Below, piece by piece: positions 52,957 to 63,185 of a stretch of 64,000 bases of DNA (positions are counted from its first letter, which is position 1; the number at the start of each line of letters is the position of its first letter). This stretch comes from Nocardia cyriacigeorgica GUH-2. Lineage in GTDB: Bacteria > Actinomycetota > Actinomycetes > Mycobacteriales > Mycobacteriaceae. The stretch spans positions 3,782,001 to 3,846,000 of the forward strand of contig NC_016887.1 in the NCBI RefSeq assembly GCF_000284035.1, written 5' to 3'. Both the position numbers and the translations under genes were made by a program. The notes below the pieces were generated by a model. The model made no database searches. It saw nothing but the letters and a program-made list of their open reading frames with translations, and was not told the DNA's origin.

Positions 52957-53805
52957 GTGAGCGGAATACCTGCACAACTAGCCGGCCGGGTCGCGGTAGT
53001 CACCGGAGCCAGCCGCGGCATCGGTAAAGGCATCGCCCTCGAACTGGGCGCGGCCGGGGCGACGGTCTACGTCACGGGGCGCTCGACCGCACCGGGCCGG
53101 CTGCCCGGCACGGTCAACGAGACCGCCACCGAGATCGACGCCCTGGGCGGCACCGGTATCCCCTACATCTGCGACCACCGCGACGACGACGCGGTGGCAC
53201 GCCTGTTCGAGATGGTGCGCGGCGAGCAGGGCCGCCTCGACATCTTGGTGAACAACGTCTACAACTCCCCCGCCGCCGCCCGCTGGCTGGGCAAACCGTT
53301 CTGGGAGGTGCCGCCGACGGCGTGGGATGAGACCTTCGACGTCGGCGTGCGCTCGCATTACGCGGCCAGCGTTTTCGCCGCGCCGCTGCTGCGCGCGTCG
53401 AGCGGGTTGATCGTCAATATCTCTTCGCCGGGCGCCGAACGGCATATGCACAATGCGGTGTACGGCGTCGCCAAGACCGCCCTGGACCGGCTCACCGCCG
53501 ATATGGCCCACGAACTGGCCGCGGACGGCGTCACGGTCGTATCCTTGTGGCCGGGCATCGTGAATACCGAACTGTTGCAGATGATTCCGCCCGACGCCGA
53601 GGGCAAACGGCTGGTCACGCTGCCCGGCGAGGGCAGTTTCGATCTGGATGCCGCCGAAACCCCGCGCTTCCCGGGCCGCGCGGTCACCGCCCTGGCCGCG
53701 GACCCCGATCGGCAGCGTCGTTCGGGCGGCGCGTTCCGCGTGGCCGACCTGGCCGAGGAGTACGGGTTCACCGACGTCGACGGACGCATCCCGCGCGCGG
53801 ACTGA
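52957..53805 (+). CDS. Short-chain dehydrogenase/reductase
   Basis: A 282-residue SDR with NAD(P) motif TGASRGIG (16-23), NNV (about 100), Ser156, Tyr169 and Lys173 (YGVAK) as the catalytic triad, and an Arg after the second strand, which suggests NADP. GTG 52957 stands 9 nt after TAATGT (52942-52947), a fitting -10 box with a very short leader. It probably shares control with the divergent hydrolase. Substrate unknown. Confidence 0.92.
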   Translation: MSGIPAQLAGRVAVVTGASRGIGKGIALELGAAGATVYVTGRSTAPGRLPGTVNETATEIDALGGTGIPYICDHRDDDAVARLFEMVRGEQGRLDILVNNVYNSPAAARWLGKPFWEVPPTAWDETFDVGVRSHYAASVFAAPLLRASSGLIVNISSPGAERHMHNAVYGVAKTALDRLTADMAHELAADGVTVVSLWPGIVNTELLQMIPPDAEGKRLVTLPGEGSFDLDAAETPRFPGRAVTALAADPDRQRRSGGAFRVADLAEEYGFTDVDGRIPRAD

Positions 53806-53816
53806 ACAGCAAACCC

Positions 53817-54644
53817 TCAGGCGACCTCGAGAAACCGCCGCACCGCCCGCGACGGTTCCGCCCGCCACGCCAGACGCACCCGTGACGGCGGCGCATCCGG
53901 CAGATCGCGATACACCACCCCCGGATGCGGCGCGCGCACCCGGGCGAGTTCGGGCACGACCCCGATCCCTCGATCGGCAGCAACGAGCTCGATCCACTCG
54001 TCGAAATTGGTGCAGGTGATGACCGGGCGGCCGGGGTCGGGTGGGTCCCAGGACTCGGCGGTGGTGGTCCCGGAGATGGTGTTGACCACCAGCGGTTCCT
54101 GGGCCAGGTCGGCCCAGCGCAGACCGGTGGCAGTGGCCAGTGGCGAGGCGGCCGCGACGGCGAGCACTCGGCGTTCGGTGGCGATCGGACGTGAGCGCAG
54201 GTGCCGGGGCAGGCCGTTGTCGGTGCGGTAGAGGGCGATATCGATGGTGCGGTCGGTGAGCGCGGTGAGTGGGTCGTCGATGCGGCGCAGGGCGATGCGT
54301 CCGCCGAGCTGCTCGAAGCGGGTGCGGGTTTCGGCGAACCATTCGTCGGGCAGCAACCAGGAGAAACCGAGTTCGACGGCGGCGCAGCTGCCCAGGTCGG
54401 CGCAGACCGCGTCGACGTCGGCGAGGATGCCCCGGCCGCGGTCCAGCAGTTCACGGCTCTCGTCGGTGAGGGCGAAGTGCCGCGAGCTGCGTTCGATCAG
54501 CCGGCATTCGAGCATCCGCTCGAGTTGCTGGATGGTCCGGGTCAGGGCGGGCTGGCTCAGATGCAGGCGGGCGGCGGCGCGGGTGTAGTTGGCTTCCTCG
54601 CACAGCGCGACGAAGGCCCGCAGGTGACGCAGCTCGACATCCAT
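53817..54644 (-). CDS. LysR-family regulator
   Basis: A 275-residue LysR regulator: N-terminal winged HTH (ELRHLRAFVALCEEANYTRA, ARLHLSQPALTRTIQQLE), then a periplasmic-binding-like effector domain (VLAVAAASPLATATGLRWAD, PVITCTNFDEW). Start MDVELRHL is the standard family start. It is divergent from a YbfB-type MFS transporter gene 70 nt away, the arrangement normal for LysR targets. Confidence 0.93.
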   Translation of the reverse strand: MDVELRHLRAFVALCEEANYTRAAARLHLSQPALTRTIQQLERMLECRLIERSSRHFALTDESRELLDRGRGILADVDAVCADLGSCAAVELGFSWLLPDEWFAETRTRFEQLGGRIALRRIDDPLTALTDRTIDIALYRTDNGLPRHLRSRPIATERRVLAVAAASPLATATGLRWADLAQEPLVVNTISGTTTAESWDPPDPGRPVITCTNFDEWIELVAADRGIGVVPELARVRAPHPGVVYRDLPDAPPSRVRLAWRAEPSRAVRRFLEVA

Positions 54645-54714
54645 GCGTCCAGCGTATACATCGTGCACAGGAAGCATTTCACAGCGCTACGCGCGGGACC
54701 TAGCGTCGGATTCC

Positions 54715-55860
54715 GTGACCGCTACACCTGTGACCGCCCCGCGCGCTCATGCGCCCGAACGCCCGCTGGTGCACGCCTTGGCCGCCTGTGCCGGTTTGGC
54801 GGCCGCGATGGGCGTGGGCCGTTTCGCTTACACCCCGCTGCTGCCGGTGCTGATCGACGCGCACCGCCTCGACGCGCATTCCGGTGCGATCGTCGCGGCC
54901 GCCAACTACGCGGGGTATCTGCTCGGCGCGGTGGCGCTCGCCCGGGTGCCGAAGCTCAACGGGCCCGCTGTCTTTCGCCTTTCCGCCATAGCCTTGGTGC
55001 TGAGCGAAGCGCTGATGGCGCTGCCGATTTCCAGCTCGGTGGCCGCAGGGTCGCGGCTGGTGGCGGGTGTGGCGAGCGCGGTGATCTTCGTTGGATGCGC
55101 GCGTGCCATGGCGGCGGTGGGCGGCAGGTATGGTGCGGGGATCGCCTTCGCCGGAGTCGGCCTCGGGATCGCGCTGACCGGAGCACTGGTGCTGGCGGCG
55201 GGTTCGGTGGTGTCGTGGCTGGGCATGTGGGTCGGTGCCGCGGTTCTGACCGCGGTGTTGGTGGCGCCGGCGTTGCGGTTGCCGATTCCGGAGACGGTGG
55301 CTTCGAGCGGGCGAGCGCATCGGTCCGGTGGACCGTGGCGGCTGCTGCTGGCCGCGTACTTCCTGGAGGGACTGGGCTACATCATCATCGGGACGTTCCT
55401 GGTGGCGGCGGTCGGCGGGTCCGGTGATGCGGCGCTCGCCCCGGCGAGCTGGGTGGTCGTCGGGGTGGCGGCCGCGCCGGCAACGGTGGTGTGGGGTGCG
55501 CTGGCGCGGCGCTGGTCGGCGGCCGCGGTGCTGCCGGTGGCATTGTTCGCGCAGATGCTGTCGGCGGTGTTGCTCGCGGTCTCGGCCGGGACCTGGCAGG
55601 TCGTGGTGGCGGCGGCATTGTTCGGCGCGACGTTCATGGGGATCACGCTGCTGGCGATGGAGGTGGGCGGCCGGTTGCGTGGTGCGTCGGCGGCCGCCTC
55701 ATTGACGGCGGTGTATGGCGCCGGCCAGTTACTGGGTCCGCTGGTGGTGGCGCCGCTGCTGGGCAGCGGGTACGGGGCGGCGTTCGCGGTCGCGGCGGTG
55801 GTGCTCGCGACAGGTGTGGTGTGCGCGATGGGTGTCACGCGGGCGATCGCGACGCCATGA
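54715..55860 (+). CDS. YbfB/YjiJ-family MFS transporter
   Basis: A 381-residue transporter with 12 predicted transmembrane helices, of the YbfB/YjiJ group (GVGRFAYTPLLPVLID near the start, GYIIIGTFLVA at the seventh helix). The substrate is not known. GTG 54715 is preceded by TAGCGT (54701-54706), which fits a -10 element and a near-leaderless message. Residues from the earlier ATG 54643 would overlap the LysR start and are rejected. Probably controlled by the divergent LysR protein. Its stop lies 6 nt from the convergent secG stop. Confidence 0.9.
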   Translation: MTATPVTAPRAHAPERPLVHALAACAGLAAAMGVGRFAYTPLLPVLIDAHRLDAHSGAIVAAANYAGYLLGAVALARVPKLNGPAVFRLSAIALVLSEALMALPISSSVAAGSRLVAGVASAVIFVGCARAMAAVGGRYGAGIAFAGVGLGIALTGALVLAAGSVVSWLGMWVGAAVLTAVLVAPALRLPIPETVASSGRAHRSGGPWRLLLAAYFLEGLGYIIIGTFLVAAVGGSGDAALAPASWVVVGVAAAPATVVWGALARRWSAAAVLPVALFAQMLSAVLLAVSAGTWQVVVAAALFGATFMGITLLAMEVGGRLRGASAAASLTAVYGAGQLLGPLVVAPLLGSGYGAAFAVAAVVLATGVVCAMGVTRAIATP

Positions 55861-55866
55861 GCCCGA

Positions 55867-56100
55867 TCAGGCGAACTTGATCTCCAGGCCGATGCCGAGG
55901 ATGGCGATCAACCAGATGAGGCCGGTGAAGATGGTGACGCGGTCGAGGTTCTTCTCCACGACGGTCGAGCCGGACAGGCTGGACTGCACACCGCCGCCGA
56001 ACAGGCTGGACAGACCTCCACCCTTGGCGCGGTGCAGTAGCACCAGCAGCACCAGCAGCACGCTGGTGATGATCAGGAGGATATCCAGGAACATCCGCAT
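55867..56100 (-). CDS. secG: Preprotein translocase subunit SecG
   Basis: A 77-residue SecG with two membrane helices (FLDILLIITSVLLVLLVLLH and IFTGLIWLIAILGIGL) around the cytoplasmic Gly-rich loop GGGLSSLFGGG. It joins SecYE in the translocase. In most actinobacteria it stands directly after tpiA; here about 4 kb of other genes lies between. Confidence 0.96.
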   Translation of the reverse strand: MRMFLDILLIITSVLLVLLVLLHRAKGGGLSSLFGGGVQSSLSGSTVVEKNLDRVTIFTGLIWLIAILGIGLEIKFA

Positions 56101-56155
56101 GGCCGACAGTCTATGTGCTCGGCCGTCGGGCGCCGAATCAGCCCGGTTGCGCCGG

Positions 56156-57754
56156 CTATCGCGGCGTCACCGCGACCAGGTGGGTGACGGTGCCCGGATC
56201 GTCGGCGGAGTATCGCGCCACCGCGCTCTCACGCAGCTGGTCCTGCGCCGTGAGCCGCACCTGATGCTGCTGCATATGCTCCGACCAGGAGCGCACCACG
56301 AACGCCTCGACATACCGGTCCACCACGCCCACGTCGCGGTAGAGCCGCCATTCCATGGCGCCGGTGCGCTGACGGGACCGGCCGACGTACACCATCGCGG
56401 CCAGGAACTCCGGCACGTCTTCGGGCGGCACGTCGTAGCGGCGCAGCACCATCACCGGGCCGTCGGCCGGATCGGGTTCCTCCACCAGCTGTGGCTCGGG
56501 CCAGAACGCCGACGGGGTGAGGTCGAGGGCGTCGGCGTCGTGGCGGATGGGCCACCACAGTGTGCTCACCGCGCAGCAGCCGAGCAGTACCGCCGCCGTC
56601 AGCAGGGCCGTGACCACGCTGGACGCGCCGGCGACCAGACCCCACACCAGCGAACCGATGGCCTGCCCGCCCATGAACACCAGCATGTACACCGACAGCC
56701 CGCGCGCCCGCACCCAGCCCGGAAGCAGCAGCTGCATGGTGGCGTTCATCGTCGACAGCGCCAGCAACCAGGCGAACCCGGCGCACACCAGAAGCAGCAG
56801 CACCGGAACCAGCGTGGACAGCAGGGCGGTGCCGACCGTCGCCGCCCCGAACAGCACGGCCGCGATCGCCAACTGCCTGGTCGGGGTGAGCGCCGCCCGC
56901 ACCCGCGCCAACGCCAACGCACCGAGGACGGCGCCGACGCCGAGGGCGCCGAGCATCAGGCCGTACCCGGACGAACCGAGACCCAAGCCGTCGGCCGCGA
57001 CCACCGGCAGCAATGCCCACAGCGCACTCGCGGGCGCGATGAACAGGATCGAACGCAACAGCACCCGCCGGATCGCCGGCGCCGCCCGGATGAACCGGGT
57101 CCCGGCCTGCAAGGCGGCCAGTGGCCGTTCGCTGGGCAGCGAGCGTTCCTTGGATGGCCGCCGCCAGGCGATCAGCGCGGCGACGATGGCGCCGAACGAC
57201 AGCGCGTTGAGAGTGAACACCAGCGTCGGCCCCGACAGCGACACCAGCACACCCGCGATCGCGGGCCCGACCGCGCGCCCGATATTCATGCTCATGCTGC
57301 CGAGCGCGGCGGCCGAGGGAATCTGCTCGCGCGGCACCAGCTCCGGCTGGATCGCCTGCCAGGCCGGGCCGGTGAGCGCCTGCCCGCAACCGAGCAGGAA
57401 CAGCAGCGTCAGCAGGACCGGCGGCGTGGTGTGGCCGGTCGCGGTCGACACCGCGAGGGTGGCGGCGAGCACGGCCATCGTGGTCTGCGCGCCGAGCAGC
57501 AGCCTGCGCCGATCCACCAGATCCGCGATGACGCCCGACGGGATCGACAACAGCATCACCGGCAGCGTGGTCGCCGTCTGCACGAACGCCACCAGCGCCG
57601 CCGCATTCGGCTGATCGACCAGGATCCACTGCGCACCGACCGTCTGCATCCAGGTGCCCAGATTCGACACCAGCTGCGCGATCCACAGCGCCCGATACAC
57701 CCGAATCCGCAGCGGCGCCCAGGTGGAGGGCGGTGTCGTTACCGGGGTGGTCAC
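56156..57754 (-). CDS. MFS_3-type exporter with C-terminal monooxygenase-like domain
   Basis: A 532-residue membrane protein. Twelve helices (LRIRVYRALWIAQLVSNLGT, GVIADLVDRRRLL as the A-motif) belong to the MFS_3 (EntS-like) group, and the last 115 or so residues form a soluble domain (PVMVLRRYDVPPEDVPEFLA, TGAMEWRLYRDVG) that recalls the antibiotic-biosynthesis-monooxygenase fold and is usual in this family. The substrate is unknown, possibly a siderophore or drug. GTG 57754 removes a low-complexity upstream extension. Confidence 0.88.
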   Translation of the reverse strand: MTTPVTTPPSTWAPLRIRVYRALWIAQLVSNLGTWMQTVGAQWILVDQPNAAALVAFVQTATTLPVMLLSIPSGVIADLVDRRRLLLGAQTTMAVLAATLAVSTATGHTTPPVLLTLLFLLGCGQALTGPAWQAIQPELVPREQIPSAAALGSMSMNIGRAVGPAIAGVLVSLSGPTLVFTLNALSFGAIVAALIAWRRPSKERSLPSERPLAALQAGTRFIRAAPAIRRVLLRSILFIAPASALWALLPVVAADGLGLGSSGYGLMLGALGVGAVLGALALARVRAALTPTRQLAIAAVLFGAATVGTALLSTLVPVLLLLVCAGFAWLLALSTMNATMQLLLPGWVRARGLSVYMLVFMGGQAIGSLVWGLVAGASSVVTALLTAAVLLGCCAVSTLWWPIRHDADALDLTPSAFWPEPQLVEEPDPADGPVMVLRRYDVPPEDVPEFLAAMVYVGRSRQRTGAMEWRLYRDVGVVDRYVEAFVVRSWSEHMQQHQVRLTAQDQLRESAVARYSADDPGTVTHLVAVTPR

Positions 57755-57759
57755 TCCGG

Positions 57760-57912
57760 TCAGCCTAGTCGGGGCAGGCCTTGTTCCCGGCGAGCGAGCA
57801 GATACCGCCCGTGCACCGGCTTCATCACCGGCTCGCCGGGGCCACGGCGCTGTCCGGGCATCGCGTGGTTGAGCAGGTGTCGAGCGGTGACCTGGGCGCT
57901 CGCGTACTTCAC
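57760..57912 (-). CDS. Possible 50-residue protein before MFS exporter
   Basis: GTG 57912 to TGA 57760 gives 50 residues (VKYASAQVTARHLLNHAMPG ... HGRYLLARREQGLPRLG) with about 80% GC at third positions, ending 5 nt before the exporter's start. No convincing ribosome site is present and no family is recognised. It may be a small gene or the tail of a lost one. Confidence 0.25.
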   Translation of the reverse strand: MKYASAQVTARHLLNHAMPGQRRGPGEPVMKPVHGRYLLARREQGLPRLG

Positions 57913-57973
57913 TATCGCGGTCCGAGGTCGTCTCCGGCGCGGTACCGGATAGTGCGCAGGCCACTGGGCAGGT

Positions 57974-58567
57974 TCAGGATGCCGACGACAGCGGTGACGT
58001 CCTCACAGCCAGCGATGGGTTCAGGTCGGGGTCGGCGGCGATACGCGCGGCGGTTTCGGCGTCCGGCGGGTAGTAGCGGCTGCGGACGATCCATTCGCGG
58101 CGCAGTTCGGGGATCACGATCTGGAGGTTGTCCCACTCGTTGTCGAGGGTGGAGCTCCAGTCCATCGGCGCTTGGTCGGGTGGGAAGGCGGGGCCGTCGT
58201 TGCGGCCGGCGTTGCGCAGCAGCTCCATCGTCACACCGAGATAGTCGTTCCACCGGGCGTAGGAGGTGGACATGGTGAGTGCCGCGGGGACATCGAGCTT
58301 GATCAAGTGCACCCCGCGCGCCCATTGGTCGAGGCCGAGCAGGCTGTTGGCGGTGTGACGCGTCGCGCGAGGACGCAGAGCACGGCCGGGCCAGCACCAC
58401 ACCGGTGCCGCACCATGGCAAGCAATGCCCCGGCGCTCCATCTCGGCCACCATCGCACGGTAGGCAGGCCGCCAGTTCACGATCGCGTACTGCCACTGCG
58501 CCCGGAAGATGCCGTTGTCGCGCACGGCGTCGACGACTTCCGCCGCCTGCAAGGTCCACAATCGCAT
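57974..58567 (-). CDS. DUF3841 protein
   Basis: A 197-residue DUF3841 protein: MRLWTLQAAEVVDAVRDNG, then YRAMVAEMERRGI, PVWCWPG and LDVPAALTMSTSYARWNDYL are the family's marks. There is no known function and no signal or membrane segment. ATG 58567 is the evident start. It is the first of the minus-strand genes in this region and divergent from the META-domain gene. Confidence 0.87.
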   Translation of the reverse strand: MRLWTLQAAEVVDAVRDNGIFRAQWQYAIVNWRPAYRAMVAEMERRGIACHGAAPVWCWPGRALRPRATRHTANSLLGLDQWARGVHLIKLDVPAALTMSTSYARWNDYLGVTMELLRNAGRNDGPAFPPDQAPMDWSSTLDNEWDNLQIVIPELRREWIVRSRYYPPDAETAARIAADPDLNPSLAVRTSPLSSAS

Positions 58568-58858
58568 CAGCGATCGACCCGCTCTATCGCAACAGTGACA
58601 CCCGAATCCAACATCGCTTGCTCCCTCCCCCTCGCCCTACATCACAACGGATACACCGTACGGCCGAGAACCGCAGGCGTCACGAGGTTTTCGGTGGTCG
58701 CGCGACAGGCCGACCTTCGGCACAATCGGTCCGCGAGTCAGGACGGGACATCAATGCAAGGCGTCGGGCGTGGGATGGCCCGGCGAGCGGGAAGCCGATG
58801 ATCAGCGATACGGCGCGGACGCCGGCCACGTGCGGCACCGGACGGAAGTGTGTTTCGA

Positions 58859-58901
58859 CCACCTTCGAGCGACAACTCGCGAAGTTGTCGCTCGAAGGTG
58901 G
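58859..58901. repeat. 43-nt palindrome with 19-bp perfect stem
   Basis: CCACCTTCGAGCGACAACT (58859-58877) pairs perfectly with 58883-58901 around CGCGA. It lies about 70 nt upstream of the META gene start, in a promoter region, where a terminator is not expected. It may be a dispersed palindromic element or a regulatory site. Confidence 0.75.
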
Positions 58902-58962
58902 GCGAACATGGCACTTGTCCCGGCCCGACGTCCCGCGCCCGAACCAGCGGATAACCCGCCGG

Positions 58963-58974
58963 TAGGATCGCGAC
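58963..58974 (+). promoter_or_regulatory. Leaderless -10 box of META gene
   Basis: TAGGAT (58963-58968) fits the actinobacterial TANNNT -10 consensus, and is 6 nt from the ATG. There is no ribosome site, so the message probably begins at the start codon. Confidence 0.55.
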
Positions 58975-59772
58975 ATGTCGGCACACCTGATCCGGTTCGG
59001 AGCGGCGTTGCTGCTCACCCTCGCGGCCGCCACGGCCTGCGCGAACGACGACGACGCCGAGCCGACGGGGCCCGCGCCGACGCCGATGGGCCATACCTAC
59101 ATCTCCACCGAGGTCGAGGGCGCCCCGATTCCCGGCGGAGGTCCGCTGACGCTCACCTTCGCCGAAGGGCGGGTCTCCGCCTCCGCCGGCTGCAATACCC
59201 ACAGCGGCGCGGTCGAACTCGACGGCAATACCGTCAAGGTATCGGGCCTGGCCAGCACGCTGATGGCCTGCCCTGGCGAGAAGATGGGCGCCGACGAATG
59301 GCTCAGCGACCTGCTCAATGCCTCGCCCAGCTGGCGGCTCGACGACGCCCGGCTCACGCTCGAGGGCAACAACACCACGGTGGTCATGATGGACAAGGAA
59401 GTCCTGCTCCCCGACCGCCCGCTGCGCGGCACGCCCTGGGTGGTCACCGCCCTGCTCACCCCCGACGCCCAGATCCACTCGCAGAAGATCGATGAACTGC
59501 GCCCGGCGTTCACCATCGCCGAGGACGGCACCCTCACCGGTTTCGCCGGCTGCAACCGCATGACCGGCTCGGCCACCATCACCGACACCGCCGAAGCCGC
59601 CGATATCGCCTTCCGGGTGGCGACCACCAAAATGATGTGCGACCCCGAGACCATGGAGGTCGAGCAGGCAGTCCTCGCCGCGCTCGACGGCACCGCTCAA
59701 GCCACCGTCGACGCCGACGTCCTCACCCTGCGCAACCCCAACGGCCATGGCCTGACGCTGCGCGCGCAGTAA
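58975..59772 (+). CDS. Double META-domain lipoprotein
   Basis: A 265-residue lipoprotein: a short signal peptide with lipobox LAAATAC (Cys about residue 22), then two META domains (about 40-140 and 155-260). Each has the repeated pattern LTLTFAEGRVSASAGCNTHSG / FTIAEDGTLTGFAGCNRMTG and a later Cys (LMACPGEKM / KMMCDPETM), suggesting one disulfide per domain. META proteins (HslJ-like) are tied to stress or motility in other bacteria; function here unknown. Confidence 0.88.
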   Translation: MSAHLIRFGAALLLTLAAATACANDDDAEPTGPAPTPMGHTYISTEVEGAPIPGGGPLTLTFAEGRVSASAGCNTHSGAVELDGNTVKVSGLASTLMACPGEKMGADEWLSDLLNASPSWRLDDARLTLEGNNTTVVMMDKEVLLPDRPLRGTPWVVTALLTPDAQIHSQKIDELRPAFTIAEDGTLTGFAGCNRMTGSATITDTAEAADIAFRVATTKMMCDPETMEVEQAVLAALDGTAQATVDADVLTLRNPNGHGLTLRAQ

Positions 59773-59949
59773 CAGCGAGGCCCGCCACGGGTCGCCGGCC
59801 CAGATCTCCTCGGAATGCGCCGAGCGCGTTCGCAGCGATGGCTATCGGCCTGCTCCGGGCGTTGCGTCTCGGCCGCGTGATGACTCGGCCCTGTTGCGTC
59901 TCGACTCCACGGCGTCTCGGCACCTGCGGCATCTCGGCACCCGAAACGA

Positions 59950-59986
59950 CTGAGGCCCACCGGAATCCATGTCCGGTGGGCCTCAG
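59950..59986. terminator. Bidirectional terminator META / tpiA
   Basis: A perfect 14-bp stem (CTGAGGCCCACCGG at 59950-59963 and its complement at 59973-59986) with loop AATCCATGT lies 16 nt from the tpiA stop, between convergent genes. Confidence 0.85.
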
Positions 59987-60002
59987 TGCGTATGGACGCC
60001 GA

Positions 60003-60787
<785 letters not shown>

Positions 60788-60788
<1 letters not shown>

Positions 60789-62008
60789 TACGCGTCCTCC
60801 TCCAGCACGCTGATGCCGGGAAGTTCCTTGCCCTCGAGGTATTCCAGCGACGCACCGCCACCGGTCGAGATGTGCGAGAAACCGTCCTCGGGCAGGCCGA
60901 GCGTGCGCACCGCCGCGGCCGAGTCACCGCCACCGACGACGGTGAACGCGCCCTTACCGGTCGCGGTCACGATCGCCTCGGCGACGCCCCGGGTGCCTGC
61001 GGCGAAGTTGTCGAACTCGAACACGCCCATCGGGCCGTTCCAGAACACCGTCTTCGCCTCGGTCAGCAGCGCGGCGAACCGGTCCACCGACTCGGGGCCG
61101 ATGTCCAGGCCCATCCAGCCGTCCGGGATCTCGTTGGCCGGAACGACCTTCGAGTCGGCGTCGGCGGCGAACTTGTCGGCCGCCACGATGTCGCGCGGCA
61201 GGTGGATGACGTCGGCGAACCGCTCCAGCAGCTGCTTGCAGGTGTCGATCATCTCCTCCTGCAACAGCGAGGAACCGACCGAAAGGCCCTGGGCGGCAAG
61301 GAAAGTGAAGCACATGCCGCCACCGATGACGAGGGTGTCGACCTTGGGGGCCAGTGCCTCGATCACCGCGAGCTTGTCCGAAACCTTCGACCCACCGAGC
61401 ACGACCGCGTACGGGCGTTCCGGGTTCTCGGTGAGTTTGGCCAGCACATCGACCTCGGCAGCGACCAGCGTGCCCGCGTAATGCGGCAGCTGCTTGGCCA
61501 CGTCGTAGACCGACGCCTGCTTGCGGTGCACCACACCGAAGCCGTCGGAGACGAACGCGCCGTCCTCACCGACCAGCTCGACCAGCGCGGCGGCCAGCTT
61601 GGCCCGCTGCGCGTCGTCCTTGCTGGTCTCGCGCGGATCGAAGCGGATGTTCTCGAGCATGAGCACGTCACCGTCGGTGAGGCCCTCCGAACGCGCGAGC
61701 GCGTCCTGGCCGACCACATCACCGGCGAGCTGCACATTGCGGCCCAGCTCCTCGGCCAGCCGCGCGGCGACCGGCGCGAGCGACAGCTTGGGGTCCGGCT
61801 CACCCTTGGGACGGCCCAGATGCGCGGTGACGACCACCTTGGCGCCCGCCTCGACCAGCGCCTTCAGGGTGGGCACCGACGCCAGGATGCGACCCGGGTC
61901 GGTGATGGTGCCGTTGTCGTCGAGGGGGACGTTGAGGTCGGAGCGCACCAGCACGCCCCGGCCTTCCACACCCTCGGCCAGCAGATCTGCGAGTGTCTTG
62001 ACTGCCAT
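60788..62008 (-). CDS. pgk: Phosphoglycerate kinase
   Basis: A 406-residue kinase that makes ATP and 3-phosphoglycerate from 1,3-bisphosphoglycerate. It shows RSDLNVPLD near the start, the TAHLGRPKG block, GGSKVSDKL in the hinge half, and the nucleotide loop VVGGGDSAAAV. It begins 5 nt after gap and overlaps tpiA by one nucleotide. Confidence 0.97.
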
Positions 62009-62013
62009 GTGCG

Positions 62014-63030
<1,017 letters not shown>

Positions 63031-63159
63031 GTTATCGCTCCTCAGCTTTTCAGCGGATTCATTTCCGTCTCTACCTACAGTAGTGCCCGGCCGTAACCTC
63101 GCGGTCATGCACCTCACGATTGCCGAAGGGGCGAGGTGCGGCGGCAAGCAGCCCGGTCA

Positions 63160-63180
63160 CGGGCCGGTCGGACCGGCCCG
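63160..63180 (-). terminator. Terminator of whiA
   Basis: CGGGCCGGTC-G-GACCGGCCCG (63160-63180) forms a strong GC hairpin five nucleotides beyond the whiA stop. It separates the whiA unit from gap. Confidence 0.7.
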
Positions 63181-63185
63181 CGCAC

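Larger units (their letters stand above)
58568..58974. other. Divergent intergenic region DUF3841 / META lipoprotein
   Basis: A 407-nt gap containing the promoters of both genes, a long palindrome (58859-58901) and the -10 box of the META gene. I see no gene in it. Confidence 0.5.

Noticed and set aside
58680..59033. Frames on both strands through the palindrome at 58859
   Set aside because: The translated segment (FERQL..LSLEGG and its antisense) is only the palindrome; no ribosome site or family.
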